Part shown: positions 19,296 through 29,617 of the stretch, piece after piece
Position numbering within the stretch: the first letter of the stretch is position 1
How the letters are laid out: the number at the start of each line of letters is the position of its first letter
From: Alistipes sp.
GTDB taxonomy: Bacteria > Bacteroidota > Bacteroidia > Bacteroidales > Rikenellaceae
Direction of reading: 5' to 3'
Assembly (NCBI GenBank): GCA_017629035.1
Contig: JAGBXX010000023.1
Coordinates: forward strand, 1-64,000
Length of the DNA: 64,000 bases
Made by a program: the position numbers and the translations under genes
The notes under the pieces: model-generated
The model's database searches: none
Seen by the model: the letters and a program-made list of their open reading frames with translations, nothing else
Told to the model about the DNA's origin: nothing

Positions 19296-19326
19296 AGGCG
19301 GCTATCTCTCTTCGAGAAGTCGCCTT
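19296..19326. terminator. Possible bidirectional terminator between aroE and the DUF2007 gene
   Basis: An imperfect hairpin AAGGCGGCT / AGTCGCCTT spans the convergent 3' ends and includes the last codons of the minus-strand gene. No long T-run. Confidence 0.4.
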
Positions 19327-19526
19327 GCTTCGTCTAAATCCTCAGGGCGTACCATAAGGCGTGTTGGGAAGGCACCGATAGAATATATCGTTGAGAGATA
19401 TTCGCCATGAAGAGTGCAGAATATGCCTGCACAATCCAAAATAGACTTAGCAATCTCAGCTCGCATGGGGGAATCGAAAGCTTCAAGGACCACTAAACTT
19501 GTTGAAGTAGTTGAAGTTGTATCCAT
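19302..19526 (-). CDS. DUF2007 family small protein
   Basis: A 74-residue protein of the DUF2007 ferredoxin-like fold family (putative signal-transducing protein). The pattern LEAFDSPMRAEIAKSILDCA, followed by an aliphatic strand and FPTRLMVRPEDLDEARRLLE, is diagnostic. Homologues usually sense or bind through this fold, but no ligand is established. Convergent with aroE and divergent from dnaE. Confidence 0.85.
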   Translation of the reverse strand: MDTTSTTSTSLVVLEAFDSPMRAEIAKSILDCAGIFCTLHGEYLSTIYSIGAFPTRLMVRPEDLDEARRLLEER

Positions 19527-19609
19527 AATCTTACGATTTTTTGTAAATATAACACTTTTTTTCTAAAAAAATACAATGTCGTCACTAAAATATTAAGAAA
19601 AATAATCGT

Positions 19610-19617
19610 TATATTTG
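19610..19617 (+). promoter_or_regulatory. Predicted -7 box of dnaE
   Basis: TATATTTG 33 nt before the dnaE ATG in an AT-rich gap. No clear -33 TTG. Confidence 0.5.
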
Positions 19618-19650
19618 TACACTTATTTATTATAGAACAAAAACCTTACC

Positions 19651-22600
19651 ATGCGTCAGTTCGTACACCTACATGTGCACAGCCAGTACTCGTTGCTCGA
19701 TGGCCAGGCAAGCATTCCAAAGCTTGTTGACAAGGCCATTGCCGACGGCATGCCTGGCATTGCCCTTACGGATCATGGTAACATGTTTGGCGTCAAGGAG
19801 TTCTTCAACTACGTAAAGAAGAAGAACTCTGCACGCAAGGATAAGATTAAGACGCTTCAGGCTCTTATTGAGCGACTTGAGAATGGCACAGCATCGGAGG
19901 CCGAGATGGGCGACGATGCAGGTGCTGCCTTGGCTAAGGCACGTGTTGAGCTTGATGCAACACCCAAGGTGGACTTCAAGGGTATTATTGGCTGCGAGGT
20001 ATATGTGGCTCACCGCCGACTGTTCAACAAGGAGGGCAAGGATGACCAGAGTGGATACCACCTCATTCTTCTTGCTAAGAACATGAAGGGATACAAGAAT
20101 CTTATCAAGATTGTATCTAAGGCCTACACCGAGGGTTTCTACATGCGTCCACGTACCGACCGTGCTGAGTTGGAGAAGTACCACGAGGGACTTATCTGCT
20201 GCTCAGCATGTCTTGGTGGTGAGATTCCACGACTAATACGCAGTGAGAGATTTGACGAAGCTAACGCAGCTATCGAGTGGCATCGTAGCATCTTTGGCGA
20301 GGACTACTACCTCGAGTTGCAACTTCACAAGGCTACTGTTGAGCGTGCCAACCATGAGACCTGGGTTGAGCAGGCACGTGTCAACGAATATCTCATTGAT
20401 TACTCTCGCAAGCATGGTGTCAAGCTTGTATGTACCAACGACGTGCACTTCGTTGACGAGGAGCATGCCGAGGCACACGACCGTCTGATATGTCTTGGTA
20501 CGTCGAAAGATCTCGACGACCCACGCCGTATGCTCTACTCTAAGCAGGAGTGGATGAAGACTACGGCCGAGATGAATGCTATATTCGAGGATGTTCCCGA
20601 TGCACTGGATAACACTGTCGAGGTCTGCAACAAGATCGAGAGTTTCAATATCGACCACTCGCCTATCATGCCAACCTTTGCAATTCCCGAGGAGTTTGGC
20701 ACCGAGGAGGGCTATCGCCAGAAATATAGCGAGAAGGATATTTTTGACGAGTTCACTCAGGATGAGAACGGCAACGTGGTAATGTCCGAGGAGGAGGCGA
20801 ATAAAAAGATTGAGAAGCTCGGTGGTTACGACAAGTTATATCGAATAAAACTTGAGGCCGACTACCTGGCAAAGCTCGCCATGGACGGCGCACACAAACG
20901 CTATGGCGAGGTGCTCGACGAGGAGACAACAACACGTCTTAAGTTTGAGCTCCACATCATGAAGACCATGGGTTTCCCTGGTTACTTCCTTATCGTACAG
21001 GACTTCATCCGTGCAGCACGCGAGGAGCTCGATGTATCGGTAGGTCCTGGTCGTGGCTCGGCTGCGGGCTCGGCTGTTGCCTATTGCCTTGGTATTACAC
21101 AGATCGACCCTATCAAATATGACCTTCTGTTCGAGCGTTTCTTGAACCCCGATCGTATCTCGCTGCCCGATATTGATATCGACTTCGATGATGATGGTCG
21201 TGGTAGAGTGCTCAACTGGGTAACACAGAAATATGGCAAGGAGAAGGTGGCACACATCATCACCTACGGCACCATGGCCACAAAGATGGCCCTCAAGGAT
21301 GTCGCACGTGTCCAGAAGCTCCCTCTTGCTCAGGCCAACCAGCTATGTAAGTGGGTACCTGATCGTATTACCGACCCTAACGACAAGGATAAGCAGCTCA
21401 AGATTAACCTCAAGAACGCTATCATGGCAGTTCCGGAGCTTAAGGCTGCTGAGGAGTCCGAGGATCCAATCATGCACGATACAATCAAGTATGCAAAGAT
21501 GCTCGAGGGTAATGTTCGAGGTACTGGTGTTCATGCCTGCGGAACTATCATCTGTCGTGATGATATTACCGACTGGGTGCCAGTAAGTACTGCTGTGGAT
21601 AAGGAGACGGGCGAGAATATGCTCGTAACGCAGTACGAGGGCTCGGTGATTGAGGATACCGGTCTTATCAAGATGGACTTCCTTGGCCTTAAGACACTTT
21701 CGATTATCAAGGATGCTGTTGAGACTGTAGAGCAGACCCACGGTGTGCACATCGACATCGACAATATTCCTATCGACGATCAGAAGACATACGACCTATA
21801 CTGCAAGGGTGGAACTATCGGAACGTTCCAGTTTGAGTCGCCTGGTATGCAGAAATATTTGCGTGAGTTGCAGCCCTCGACATTCGAGGACCTCATTGCG
21901 ATGAACGCACTCTATCGTCCAGGCCCAATGGACTACATTCCTGACTTTATCGACCGTAAGCACGGCCGTAAGCCTATCGAGTATGATATTCCAATCATGG
22001 AGCGCTACTTGAAGGACACCTACGGTATTACGGTATATCAGGAGCAGGTCATGCTTCTCTCACGTCTGCTTGGTAACTTTACTCGTGGCGAGTCAGATAC
22101 ACTGCGTAAGGCTATGGGTAAGAAGATCAAGTCGAAGCTTGATGAGCTTAAGCCTAAGTTTATTGCAGGTGGTAAGTCGAATGGCCACGATGAGAAGGTG
22201 CTCGAGAAGATCTGGGCCGACTGGGAGAAGTTTGCATCCTACGCCTTTAACAAGTCGCACGCTACGTGCTACTCGTGGGTGGCATACCAGACAGCCTATG
22301 TCAAGGCGCACTACCCTTCTGAGTATATGGCGACAGTGCTCAGCCGCAACCTTAGCGATATCAAGCAGGTAACGGCCTACATGACCGAGTGCAAGAACAT
22401 GGGTATAGACGTTCTTGGCCCCGATGTCAACGAGTCGCAGATTAAGTTCTCGACAAACAAGAAGGGAGATATCCGCTTTGGTCTTGCAGCTATCAAGGGT
22501 GTTGGCGAGGCAGCCTCCGAGGCTATCATTCGTGAGCGCAAACAGAATGGCCCATATAAGGATATATACGACTTCATGGAGCGCACCAACTATTCGGCAG

Positions 22601-23487
22601 TAAACCGCAAGTGTTTGGAGAATATCGCCTTGGCTGGTGGCTTCGACTCGCTCATTGAGTTTAATCGCTCTCGATTCTTTGCCGAGGATCAGTCGGGCGC
22701 TCAGTATATCGACTCACTCGTGCGCTATGGCCAGCGTATACAGCAGGAGAAGCAGAATGCACAGCAGAGCCTCTTCGGCATGGCGGGCGATGGCGGTGGA
22801 AATATTCAGCCACCACGTGTGCCAGTTACTGAGGATTGGAATAACCTGACAATTCTTAATAAGGAGCGTGAGGTTATTGGACTCTACCTATCATCGCACC
22901 CTCTCGACCGCTTTGGTTTTATCATCAAGCGTATGTGTCAGGCCGACCTCAGTGCTATGCAGGATCTCACGCCGCTTAAGGGCAACGAGATTTCGGTTGC
23001 AGGTATTGTCACAAGCGTAACACCTCTTGCCACAAAGGATGGTCGTCGCTATGCTCGTTTCGTGCTCGAGGATTACAACACGAGCCACGAGTTTACGCTA
23101 TTTAGCAAGGACTACGAGCGCATGGGCATGCTTATTGAGCAGAACAACTTCTTGTTCCTTCGTGGACGTGTACAACCACGACCATATCGTGAGCCCGAGG
23201 AGTTGGAGTTTAAGATACTCTCAATCCAGCACCTAGCAGATGTATCGGAGAGTATTGCCTCAATACGCATTGAGCTCGATATTAACGAGGTATGTCCAAC
23301 ACTCACCCAGATGCTTATTGACAAGGTGGAGAGCAACAAGGGCAAGGCTACACTCTCGTTTACGATTGTGGATAGAACGAGCAATGTAAAGATAAAACTG
23401 AGCTCCAAGAAATATCGTGTGGAACCCACGGCCGATTTTATGGAGTTCTTAGACAATAACGAATTTAACTATTTTCTAAACATTTAA
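19651..23487 (+). CDS. dnaE: DNA polymerase III subunit alpha
   Basis: Replicative polymerase catalytic subunit. The PHP domain begins FVHLHVHSQYSLLDG, with metal-binding His residues intact. The catalytic aspartates lie in PDIDIDFDDDGRG (residue about 510), in the palm next to VGPGRGSAAGSAVAYCLGI. A tandem HhH region and an OB-fold (KGNEISVAGIVTSV) precede a C-terminal tail. It has 1278 residues, longer than E. coli (1160) and in line with Bacteroidota. Followed 19 nt later by trxA. Confidence 0.97.
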   Translation: MRQFVHLHVHSQYSLLDGQASIPKLVDKAIADGMPGIALTDHGNMFGVKEFFNYVKKKNSARKDKIKTLQALIERLENGTASEAEMGDDAGAALAKARVELDATPKVDFKGIIGCEVYVAHRRLFNKEGKDDQSGYHLILLAKNMKGYKNLIKIVSKAYTEGFYMRPRTDRAELEKYHEGLICCSACLGGEIPRLIRSERFDEANAAIEWHRSIFGEDYYLELQLHKATVERANHETWVEQARVNEYLIDYSRKHGVKLVCTNDVHFVDEEHAEAHDRLICLGTSKDLDDPRRMLYSKQEWMKTTAEMNAIFEDVPDALDNTVEVCNKIESFNIDHSPIMPTFAIPEEFGTEEGYRQKYSEKDIFDEFTQDENGNVVMSEEEANKKIEKLGGYDKLYRIKLEADYLAKLAMDGAHKRYGEVLDEETTTRLKFELHIMKTMGFPGYFLIVQDFIRAAREELDVSVGPGRGSAAGSAVAYCLGITQIDPIKYDLLFERFLNPDRISLPDIDIDFDDDGRGRVLNWVTQKYGKEKVAHIITYGTMATKMALKDVARVQKLPLAQANQLCKWVPDRITDPNDKDKQLKINLKNAIMAVPELKAAEESEDPIMHDTIKYAKMLEGNVRGTGVHACGTIICRDDITDWVPVSTAVDKETGENMLVTQYEGSVIEDTGLIKMDFLGLKTLSIIKDAVETVEQTHGVHIDIDNIPIDDQKTYDLYCKGGTIGTFQFESPGMQKYLRELQPSTFEDLIAMNALYRPGPMDYIPDFIDRKHGRKPIEYDIPIMERYLKDTYGITVYQEQVMLLSRLLGNFTRGESDTLRKAMGKKIKSKLDELKPKFIAGGKSNGHDEKVLEKIWADWEKFASYAFNKSHATCYSWVAYQTAYVKAHYPSEYMATVLSRNLSDIKQVTAYMTECKNMGIDVLGPDVNESQIKFSTNKKGDIRFGLAAIKGVGEAASEAIIRERKQNGPYKDIYDFMERTNYSAVNRKCLENIALAGGFDSLIEFNRSRFFAEDQSGAQYIDSLVRYGQRIQQEKQNAQQSLFGMAGDGGGNIQPPRVPVTEDWNNLTILNKEREVIGLYLSSHPLDRFGFIIKRMCQADLSAMQDLTPLKGNEISVAGIVTSVTPLATKDGRRYARFVLEDYNTSHEFTLFSKDYERMGMLIEQNNFLFLRGRVQPRPYREPEELEFKILSIQHLADVSESIASIRIELDINEVCPTLTQMLIDKVESNKGKATLSFTIVDRTSNVKIKLSSKKYRVEPTADFMEFLDNNEFNYFLNI

Positions 23488-23506
23488 CACTTAAAAACTT
23501 AAAGTT

Positions 23507-23821
23507 ATGGCACTTAAGATTAACAACGAGAATTTTGCTGAGGTTAAGGCTCAGAGCCTTCCAGTAGTTATTGATTTCTGGGCAACATGGTGCGGTCCTT
23601 GCCGTATGGTAGCTCCTATCATCGACGAGCTCTCTGAGGAGTACGATGGTAAGGTTTTGATTGGCAAGTGTGATGTAGAGGAGGGCGACGAGGTTGCTGC
23701 TCAGTTCATGATCCGCAACGTGCCTACTATTGTCTTCCTTAAGGATGGCAAGCAGGTTGACAAGCACGTAGGTGCTGCAACTAAGGAGCAGCTCAAGGCT
23801 AAGATCGACGCTTTGCTCTAA
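23507..23821 (+). CDS. trxA: Thioredoxin
   Basis: Cytoplasmic disulfide reductase of 104 residues. The active site ATWCGPCRMVAP lies at residues 25-36, and the cis-proline is in NVPTIVFLKDG. It ends at a strong terminator shared with purB. It sits 19 nt after dnaE and may be transcribed both with it and alone. Confidence 0.96.
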   Translation: MALKINNENFAEVKAQSLPVVIDFWATWCGPCRMVAPIIDELSEEYDGKVLIGKCDVEEGDEVAAQFMIRNVPTIVFLKDGKQVDKHVGAATKEQLKAKIDALL

Positions 23822-23847
23822 TCATCAGTTCTTAACTGATACAAAAA

Positions 23848-23883
23848 TAAGAGGTTGCACTCAACAGAAGTGCAACCTCTTAT
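23848..23883. terminator. Bidirectional terminator between trxA and purB
   Basis: A near-perfect 14-bp stem (TAAGAGGTTGCACT / AGTGCAACCTCTTA) with a 7-nt loop and A-rich/T-rich flanks, so it can end both the trxA and the purine transcripts. Confidence 0.88.
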
Positions 23884-23900
23884 CTTATTATAGCTATACC

Positions 23901-25196
23901 CTACTCGATACCTACACGGTCGAAGATAAAGTCAACATTCTTGAGGTAGTACTCAAGAGTGAAGCATGAGTCGAGTTCCTCGCGTGTGAGCACCTCCATA
24001 ACGGCTGGGGTCTCGGCAAGAAGCTCCTGGTAGTCAGCACGCTCGCTCATAGCACGCATAGCCACAGGCTGAACAGTATCATAAGCCTGCTCACGTGAGA
24101 AGCCCTTCTCAATAAGAGCATTCATAACACGCTGAGCGAAGATAACCTTGCGAGTGCGATAGATATTCTCCATCATCACATCCTTGAATACTACGAGATT
24201 CTCGAGAATACCACGGAAACGGTTGAGCATGTAGTCAAGAAGCATAGTTGCATCAGGAAGGATGATACGCTCAGTTGATGAGTGTGAGATATCACGCTCG
24301 TGCCACAAAGCTACGTTCTCGTAGAATGCAGCCATGTAACCACGCATCACACGTGCACAACCACACATATTCTCGCTCGAGATTGGGTTACGCTTGTGAG
24401 GCATAGCGCTCGAGCCCTTCTGACCCTTGCCGAATGACTCCTCCACCTCGTGAACCTCTGTACGCTGCAAGTTACGAATCTCCATAGCCATCTGCTCGAT
24501 GCTTGAAGCGATAACTGCAAGAGTTGCCATATAGTATGCATGGCGATCACGCTGGATAACCTGAGTTGAGATGTTTGCGCTCTCGATACCGAGCTTCTCG
24601 CATACATAGTCCTGGATAAATGGAGGGATGTTAGCGAAGTTACCCACAGCACCTGAGATCTTACCTACCTCTACACCACGTGAAGCGGTAACAAAACGGT
24701 TAAGGTTACGCTTCATCTCCTCGTACCACAAAGCCCACTTCAAACCAAAGCAAGTGATGTCGGCGTGAATACCGTGAGTACGACCAATGCAAGGAGTAGA
24801 CTTAAACTCGATAGCACGCTGGCGCAAAACCTCGAGCATCTTCTCGATATCGTCCAAAAGAATAGCATTTGCCTGCTTGAGAAGGTAGCCATTTGCAGTA
24901 TCAACAACATCGGTACTTGTAAGACCGTAGTGTACCCACTTACGCTCCTCGCCAAGGCTCTCGCTAACGGCACGTGTGAATGCCACGATATCGTGACGTG
25001 TCTGCTGCTCGATCTCGTAGATGCGGTTGATATCAAACTTTGCGTCCTTCCACAACTTATCGACATCCTCCTTAGGCACTACGCCAAGCTGGCTCCAAGC
25101 CTCAGATGCCAAAATCTCAACACGAAGGTAGGCGTCAAACTTATTCTGCTCAGTCCACACCTTACGCATAATATCCCTACTATATCGCTCAATCAT
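23901..25196 (-). CDS. purB: Adenylosuccinate lyase
   Basis: Cleaves SAICAR to AICAR plus fumarate and adenylosuccinate to AMP plus fumarate. The signature [15 protein letters not shown] (about residue 265) carries the catalytic serine loop, and the catalytic His context is [14 protein letters not shown]. It has 431 residues, the shorter class. Last gene of the purine cluster, 27 nt after folD and before the shared terminator. Confidence 0.96.
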   Translation of the reverse strand: MIERYSRDIMRKVWTEQNKFDAYLRVEILASEAWSQLGVVPKEDVDKLWKDAKFDINRIYEIEQQTRHDIVAFTRAVSESLGEERKWVHYGLTSTDVVDTANGYLLKQANAILLDDIEKMLEVLRQRAIEFKSTPCIGRTHGIHADITCFGLKWALWYEEMKRNLNRFVTASRGVEVGKISGAVGNFANIPPFIQDYVCEKLGIESANISTQVIQRDRHAYYMATLAVIASSIEQMAMEIRNLQRTEVHEVEESFGKGQKGSSAMPHKRNPISSENMCGCARVMRGYMAAFYENVALWHERDISHSSTERIILPDATMLLDYMLNRFRGILENLVVFKDVMMENIYRTRKVIFAQRVMNALIEKGFSREQAYDTVQPVAMRAMSERADYQELLAETPAVMEVLTREELDSCFTLEYYLKNVDFIFDRVGIE

Positions 25197-25223
25197 AGTA
25201 ATGAAATGTTAGTTAGGTTAGTA

Positions 25224-26081
25224 TTATTTTTCTACTTTCTTAATAAAATTCTCTACGGTATTCTCCATCAGACAGGCGATAGTCATAGGACCTACACCAC
25301 CTGGAACAGGAGTGATATATGCTGCAACCTCCTTAGCATTCTCATAATCTACATCGCCACAGAGCTTGCCGTTGCGAGTGTCACGATTTACACCTACGTC
25401 GATAACCACAGCACCTGGCTTGATCATGTCGGCAGTCACAAGACGCTCACGGCCAATAGCCACAACAAGAATATCAGCACGGCGTGCAACCTCAGCAAGA
25501 TTGCGTGTGCGTGAGTGTGCTATTGTAACTGTTGCATTCTCGTCCAACAAGAGCTTTGCTACAGGCAAGCCAACAATGTTGCTTCGGCCGATAACCACAG
25601 CCTCCTTACCCGAGATCTCGATACCTGTGCTCTTCAAGAGCTTGATGATACCGTTAGGGGTACATGGAACGATTGTTGGCTGCTTGAGCCAGAGGCGTGC
25701 TACGCTCATTGGGCTGAAGGCGTCTACATCCTTATCGATAGAGATGGTTGCAATAACCTTGTTCTCGTCGATATGCTTAGGAAGAGGCAACTGCACAAGG
25801 ATGCCATCAACATCTGTATCGGCATTGAGCTCCTCGACCTTTGCAAGCAACTCATCCTCGGAGATGGTTACTGGGAAACGCAATGTAGTGTTGCGAATAC
25901 CTACCTCGTTAGCAGCTTTAGCCTTACCAGTAACATAAGATACGCTACCTGGATCATCGCCAACAAGTATAACGACAAGGTTAGGCGTGCGACCATACTT
26001 CTCGTTGAGCTCAACGACCTTAGCCGCCAAACCCTCCTTTAGAGATTTCGCAATCTCCTTACCATTTATTATCTCACTCAT
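25224..26081 (-). CDS. folD: Methylenetetrahydrofolate dehydrogenase/cyclohydrolase
   Basis: Bifunctional one-carbon enzyme that makes 10-formyl-THF, the formyl donor for PurN and PurH. The catalytic Lys lies in SYVTGKAKAANEVG (about residue 55), followed by DGILVQLPLPKHID and the NADP loop VIGRSNIVGLPVA. The start ATG at 26081 gives 285 residues, the family length; a longer in-frame reading into purD is rejected. Placement between purD and purB supplies the folate cofactor in step with purine synthesis. Confidence 0.95.
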   Translation of the reverse strand: MSEIINGKEIAKSLKEGLAAKVVELNEKYGRTPNLVVILVGDDPGSVSYVTGKAKAANEVGIRNTTLRFPVTISEDELLAKVEELNADTDVDGILVQLPLPKHIDENKVIATISIDKDVDAFSPMSVARLWLKQPTIVPCTPNGIIKLLKSTGIEISGKEAVVIGRSNIVGLPVAKLLLDENATVTIAHSRTRNLAEVARRADILVVAIGRERLVTADMIKPGAVVIDVGVNRDTRNGKLCGDVDYENAKEVAAYITPVPGGVGPMTIACLMENTVENFIKKVEK

Positions 26082-26091
26082 TTTCTTAATT

Positions 26092-27336
26092 TTATTTGAA
26101 CGCTTTGTTACCGATATCGGTACGGTAGAACAGATTAGAGCACTCAATCTTTGCGATATCCTCACGTGCCTTAAGCTGTGCCTCCTGGAGCGTTGGTGCC
26201 GACGCAACGACAATCATCACACGACCGCCTGCAGTTACCAACTTACCATCCTTGAGGGCTGTACCCATATGATAAATTTTAGACTCAACACGCTCAGTGC
26301 CCTCGATAGCAAAACCCTTGTCATAGCTGCCAGGATAACCCTTAGACGCAAGAACGATACCAAGTGTAGCCTCGTCGCTCCACTCAGCCTGGGGTGCCTC
26401 ATTGTTAGCTACTGCCATGAACACGTCGACAGCGTCGCTCTTAAGGCGTGGCAAAACAACCTCAGTCTCAGGGTCGCCAAAGCGTGCATTAAACTCAATA
26501 ACCTTAATGCCCTGTGGTGTCTTCATCAAGCCACCATAGAGCACACCTGTAAATGGAGTACCCTCAGCAACCATTGCATCGGCAACACGCTGCATGATAT
26601 TCTCCATTGCATACTTATGATCCTCCTCGGTAACGAAAGGAAGCTCTGTGTATGCACCCATACCGCCAGTATTAGGACCCTCATCGTTGTCGTAAGCACG
26701 CTTATGATCCTGAGCTACTGGCATTGGGCATACCTTGTTACCTGCCACGAAGCACATCAACGAGAACTCCTCGCCAGTGAGGAACTCCTCGATGACAACA
26801 CGGCCCTCGCCAAACTTGGTGTCAAGAAGCATATCACGAAGTGTCGACTCAGCCTCCTCCATGGTTGTAGCAATAACCACACCCTTACCAGCGGCAAGAC
26901 CATCGTACTTCAACACTGTTGGGAGCGTACCCTTCTTAACGTAGGCCAAAGCCTCGTCGAAGTCAGTGAACGTTGCATAAGCAGCTGTTGGTACGTCGTA
27001 CTTGAACATAAGACGCTTAGCGAAATCCTTGCTTGCCTCGATCTCTGCAGCAGCCTTTGTTGGGCCAAATATCTTAAGGCCCTCCTCACGGAAACGGTCT
27101 ACAATACCTACTGCCAACGACGCCTCAGGGCCTACAACCGTAAGCTCCACGCCATTACTCTTGGCAAACTCCACAAGGCCCTCGACATCTGTATCCTTGA
27201 TTGCTACGCACTCGGCCAACGCTGCGATACCAGCGTTACCTGGTGCAGCATATATTTTTGATGTCTTTGGTGAGCGTGACAAAGCCTCGACAATAGCATG
27301 CTCACGACCGCCCGAACCAATAACCATTACTTTCAT
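26092..27336 (-). CDS. purD: Phosphoribosylamine-glycine ligase
   Basis: ATP-grasp enzyme for the second step of IMP synthesis (GAR synthetase). The N-terminal [19 protein letters not shown] is diagnostic. The ATP-grasp core contains LPTVLKYDGLAAGKGVVIA, and FNARFGDPETEVVLPRL holds metal ligands. It has 414 residues. It is separated from purH by 164 nt containing a strong hairpin, so purD-folD-purB could form a partly independent transcript. Confidence 0.96.
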   Translation of the reverse strand: MKVMVIGSGGREHAIVEALSRSPKTSKIYAAPGNAGIAALAECVAIKDTDVEGLVEFAKSNGVELTVVGPEASLAVGIVDRFREEGLKIFGPTKAAAEIEASKDFAKRLMFKYDVPTAAYATFTDFDEALAYVKKGTLPTVLKYDGLAAGKGVVIATTMEEAESTLRDMLLDTKFGEGRVVIEEFLTGEEFSLMCFVAGNKVCPMPVAQDHKRAYDNDEGPNTGGMGAYTELPFVTEEDHKYAMENIMQRVADAMVAEGTPFTGVLYGGLMKTPQGIKVIEFNARFGDPETEVVLPRLKSDAVDVFMAVANNEAPQAEWSDEATLGIVLASKGYPGSYDKGFAIEGTERVESKIYHMGTALKDGKLVTAGGRVMIVVASAPTLQEAQLKAREDIAKIECSNLFYRTDIGNKAFK

Positions 27337-27424
27337 AACTCTCTGTTTTACAATTTATAAAACACCAATATACTACAAATAGGTGGTACTATCTACCCTA
27401 CTTATATCTCGACCGACACGCCAC

Positions 27425-27450
27425 TGGGTTGTACATGGGCGTACAACCCA
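27425..27450. other. Perfect hairpin in the purH-purD gap
   Basis: A 10-bp perfect inverted repeat TGGGTTGTAC / GTACAACCCA with a 6-nt loop, in the 164-nt gap within the purine cluster. Neither side has a T-run, so it is not a standard terminator. It may stabilise or process the mRNA, or bind a regulator. Confidence 0.6.
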
Positions 27451-27500
27451 ATGAGTCGTATCACATCTGTTGAACGTAGATTACCACGTAGCTCTTTAGA

Positions 27501-29030
27501 TTAATGCTTGAAGTGACGCATGCCTGTTACAAGCATTGTCATACCAAACTCGTTAGCCTTCTTAACAGAGTCCTCGTCACGAACGCTACCACCTGGCTGA
27601 ACAAGTGCTGTAACACCAAACTTCTCAGCAAGGGTTACTGTGTCGTCGAATGGGAAGAAACCATCTGATGCGAGCACAAGACCCTCAGTAAAGCCTGCTG
27701 CCTGAGCCTGCTTCAAGGCGATCTCAGCCGAGCCTACACGGTTCATCTGACCAGCACCAACACCTACAGTGTGACCATCCTTAACAACTACGATAGCGTT
27801 AGACTTAACGTGCTTAACAATACGCCAGCCGAAGTTCATATCCTCGATCTCAGCAGCCGATGGCTTACGATCAGTAACGCACATATCGGCAACAACCTCC
27901 TTAGTATCGGTATCGAGCTTCTGAACCAAAAGACCGCCATTTACAGTAACATACTGCATCTGCTCCATGTCGCTTGACGACATGTCAACCTGCAAGAGAC
28001 GCAAGTTCTTCTTAGTAGAAAGAATCTCGAGGGCCTCGTCGCTGAACGATGGAGCCATGATGATCTCGAGGAAGATAGGCTTCATGAGCTCTGCTACCTC
28101 CTTAGTAATCTCACGGTTAACGGCAACAATGCCACCAAAGATACTTACTGTATCAGCAGCGTATGCCTTCTCCCAAGCCTCCTTGATATCCTTACCAATG
28201 GCTGCACCACATGGGTTCATGTGCTTAAGACCTACGGCAAATGGCTCCTTGAACTCACGAACGATGTTCAATGCAGCATTTGCATCCTGGATGTTGTTGT
28301 ACGACATCTCCTTGCCGTTAAGCTGCTTAGCTGTAGCCAATGAGAATGGAACAACATCGGCCGAAGCGTAGAACTTAGCTGACTGGTGTGGGTTCTCGCC
28401 ATAACGCAATGACTGAACGAGGTCGAACGAAGCAAAGAGCTTCTCGCTGAGCTCAGCCTGCTTGCGCATATATGTAGCAATGCACATATCGTACTCAGCA
28501 GTGTGTGTATATGCCTTTGCCGAGAGCTCAAGACGTGTTGCAAGAGTAGTGTTACCACCCTGCTCAATCTCAGCGATAATACGAGCGTAGTCCTGAGGAT
28601 CGCTCACAACAGTTACATCACGATAGTTCTTTGCTGCAGAGCGCAACATTGATGGGCCACCGATATCGATATTCTCGATAGCATCCTCCATCTTCACATC
28701 AGGCTTAGAGATAGTCTGGCGGAATGGGTAGAGGTTGACACATACCATGTCGATGAACTCGATAGAGTTCTCACGGAGTGCCTGAAGGTGGCTCTCGTCA
28801 TCACGACGTGCCAAAAGTCCACCGTGAACCTTTGGGTGAAGAGTCTTGACACGGCCATCGCAGATCTCAGGGAAGCCTGTAACATCGCTAATGCCGATAG
28901 TCTTAACACCGCTATCCTCGAGAAGCTTCTGAGTACCTCCCGTAGCGATAATCTCCCAACCAAGACGTCGAAGGTTCTCGCAGAACTCAACAACGCCACA
29001 CTTGTCGCTTACACTTACTAATGCTCGCAT
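27501..29030 (-). CDS. purH: Bifunctional AICAR transformylase / IMP cyclohydrolase
   Basis: Catalyses the last two steps to IMP. The N-terminal cyclohydrolase domain begins MRALVSVSDKCGVVEFC and contains TGGTQKLLEDSGV. The C-terminal transformylase domain has the catalytic pair in VGLKHMNPCGAAIG, then VGVGAGQMNRVGSAEIAL. It has 509 residues, complete. It lies 3 nt after purN. Confidence 0.96.
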   Translation of the reverse strand: MRALVSVSDKCGVVEFCENLRRLGWEIIATGGTQKLLEDSGVKTIGISDVTGFPEICDGRVKTLHPKVHGGLLARRDDESHLQALRENSIEFIDMVCVNLYPFRQTISKPDVKMEDAIENIDIGGPSMLRSAAKNYRDVTVVSDPQDYARIIAEIEQGGNTTLATRLELSAKAYTHTAEYDMCIATYMRKQAELSEKLFASFDLVQSLRYGENPHQSAKFYASADVVPFSLATAKQLNGKEMSYNNIQDANAALNIVREFKEPFAVGLKHMNPCGAAIGKDIKEAWEKAYAADTVSIFGGIVAVNREITKEVAELMKPIFLEIIMAPSFSDEALEILSTKKNLRLLQVDMSSSDMEQMQYVTVNGGLLVQKLDTDTKEVVADMCVTDRKPSAAEIEDMNFGWRIVKHVKSNAIVVVKDGHTVGVGAGQMNRVGSAEIALKQAQAAGFTEGLVLASDGFFPFDDTVTLAEKFGVTALVQPGGSVRDEDSVKKANEFGMTMLVTGMRHFKH

Positions 29031-29033
29031 ATC

Positions 29034-29609
29034 TTAATATTTGTTATTTATCAATTTATTAATAGTCTTTACATAGAGCTTATGCTCGATGTTGTGGATG
29101 AGGTTTGTGAGCTCCTCGATGTCGTTACCCTCGTAGACAACAGCACCCTGGTCAATGATGCGACCACCGTCCAAAGTCTCATCGACAAAGTGGGTGGTTA
29201 CGCCAAAGATCTTGACACCATAGTCAACAGCATCCTGGATAGCGTGAGCACCCTTAAACGATGGGAGCAACGATGGATGAATGTTGACAATGCGCTGCTC
29301 GAAGGCACCAAGAAGCGTTGGACCAACGATGCGCATATATCCAGCCAAGCAGATATAGTCTACGTTGCGCTCCTGAAGCATGTGAACGAGAAGTGTCTCG
29401 TAGGCAGCCTTCGACTCATAGTCCTTAGGGTTGAAGGCAAAGCTCTCGGTACCAAAGCGCTTGGCTCGCTCCAAGACTTTAGCACCTGGTTTATCGCAGA
29501 CGAGCAATACGATCTCGGCATCGATACGACCATCGGCACAAGCCTCGGCGATAGCCTCGTAATTGCTACCACTGCCACTGGCAAAGACCGCTAAACGAAC
29601 TCTCTTCAT
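29034..29609 (-). CDS. purN: Phosphoribosylglycinamide formyltransferase
   Basis: Formylates GAR using 10-formyl-THF. The N-terminal phosphate loop is FASGSGSNYEAIAEA. The catalytic Asn/His are in RIVNIHPSLLPSFKG and the Asp in THFVDETLDGGRIIDQ. It has 191 residues. Lies 8 nt after purM; a folate-dependent enzyme consistent with folD in the same cluster. Confidence 0.95.
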   Translation of the reverse strand: MKRVRLAVFASGSGSNYEAIAEACADGRIDAEIVLLVCDKPGAKVLERAKRFGTESFAFNPKDYESKAAYETLLVHMLQERNVDYICLAGYMRIVGPTLLGAFEQRIVNIHPSLLPSFKGAHAIQDAVDYGVKIFGVTTHFVDETLDGGRIIDQGAVVYEGNDIEELTNLIHNIEHKLYVKTINKLINNKY

Positions 29610-29617
29610 AGCTAAAA

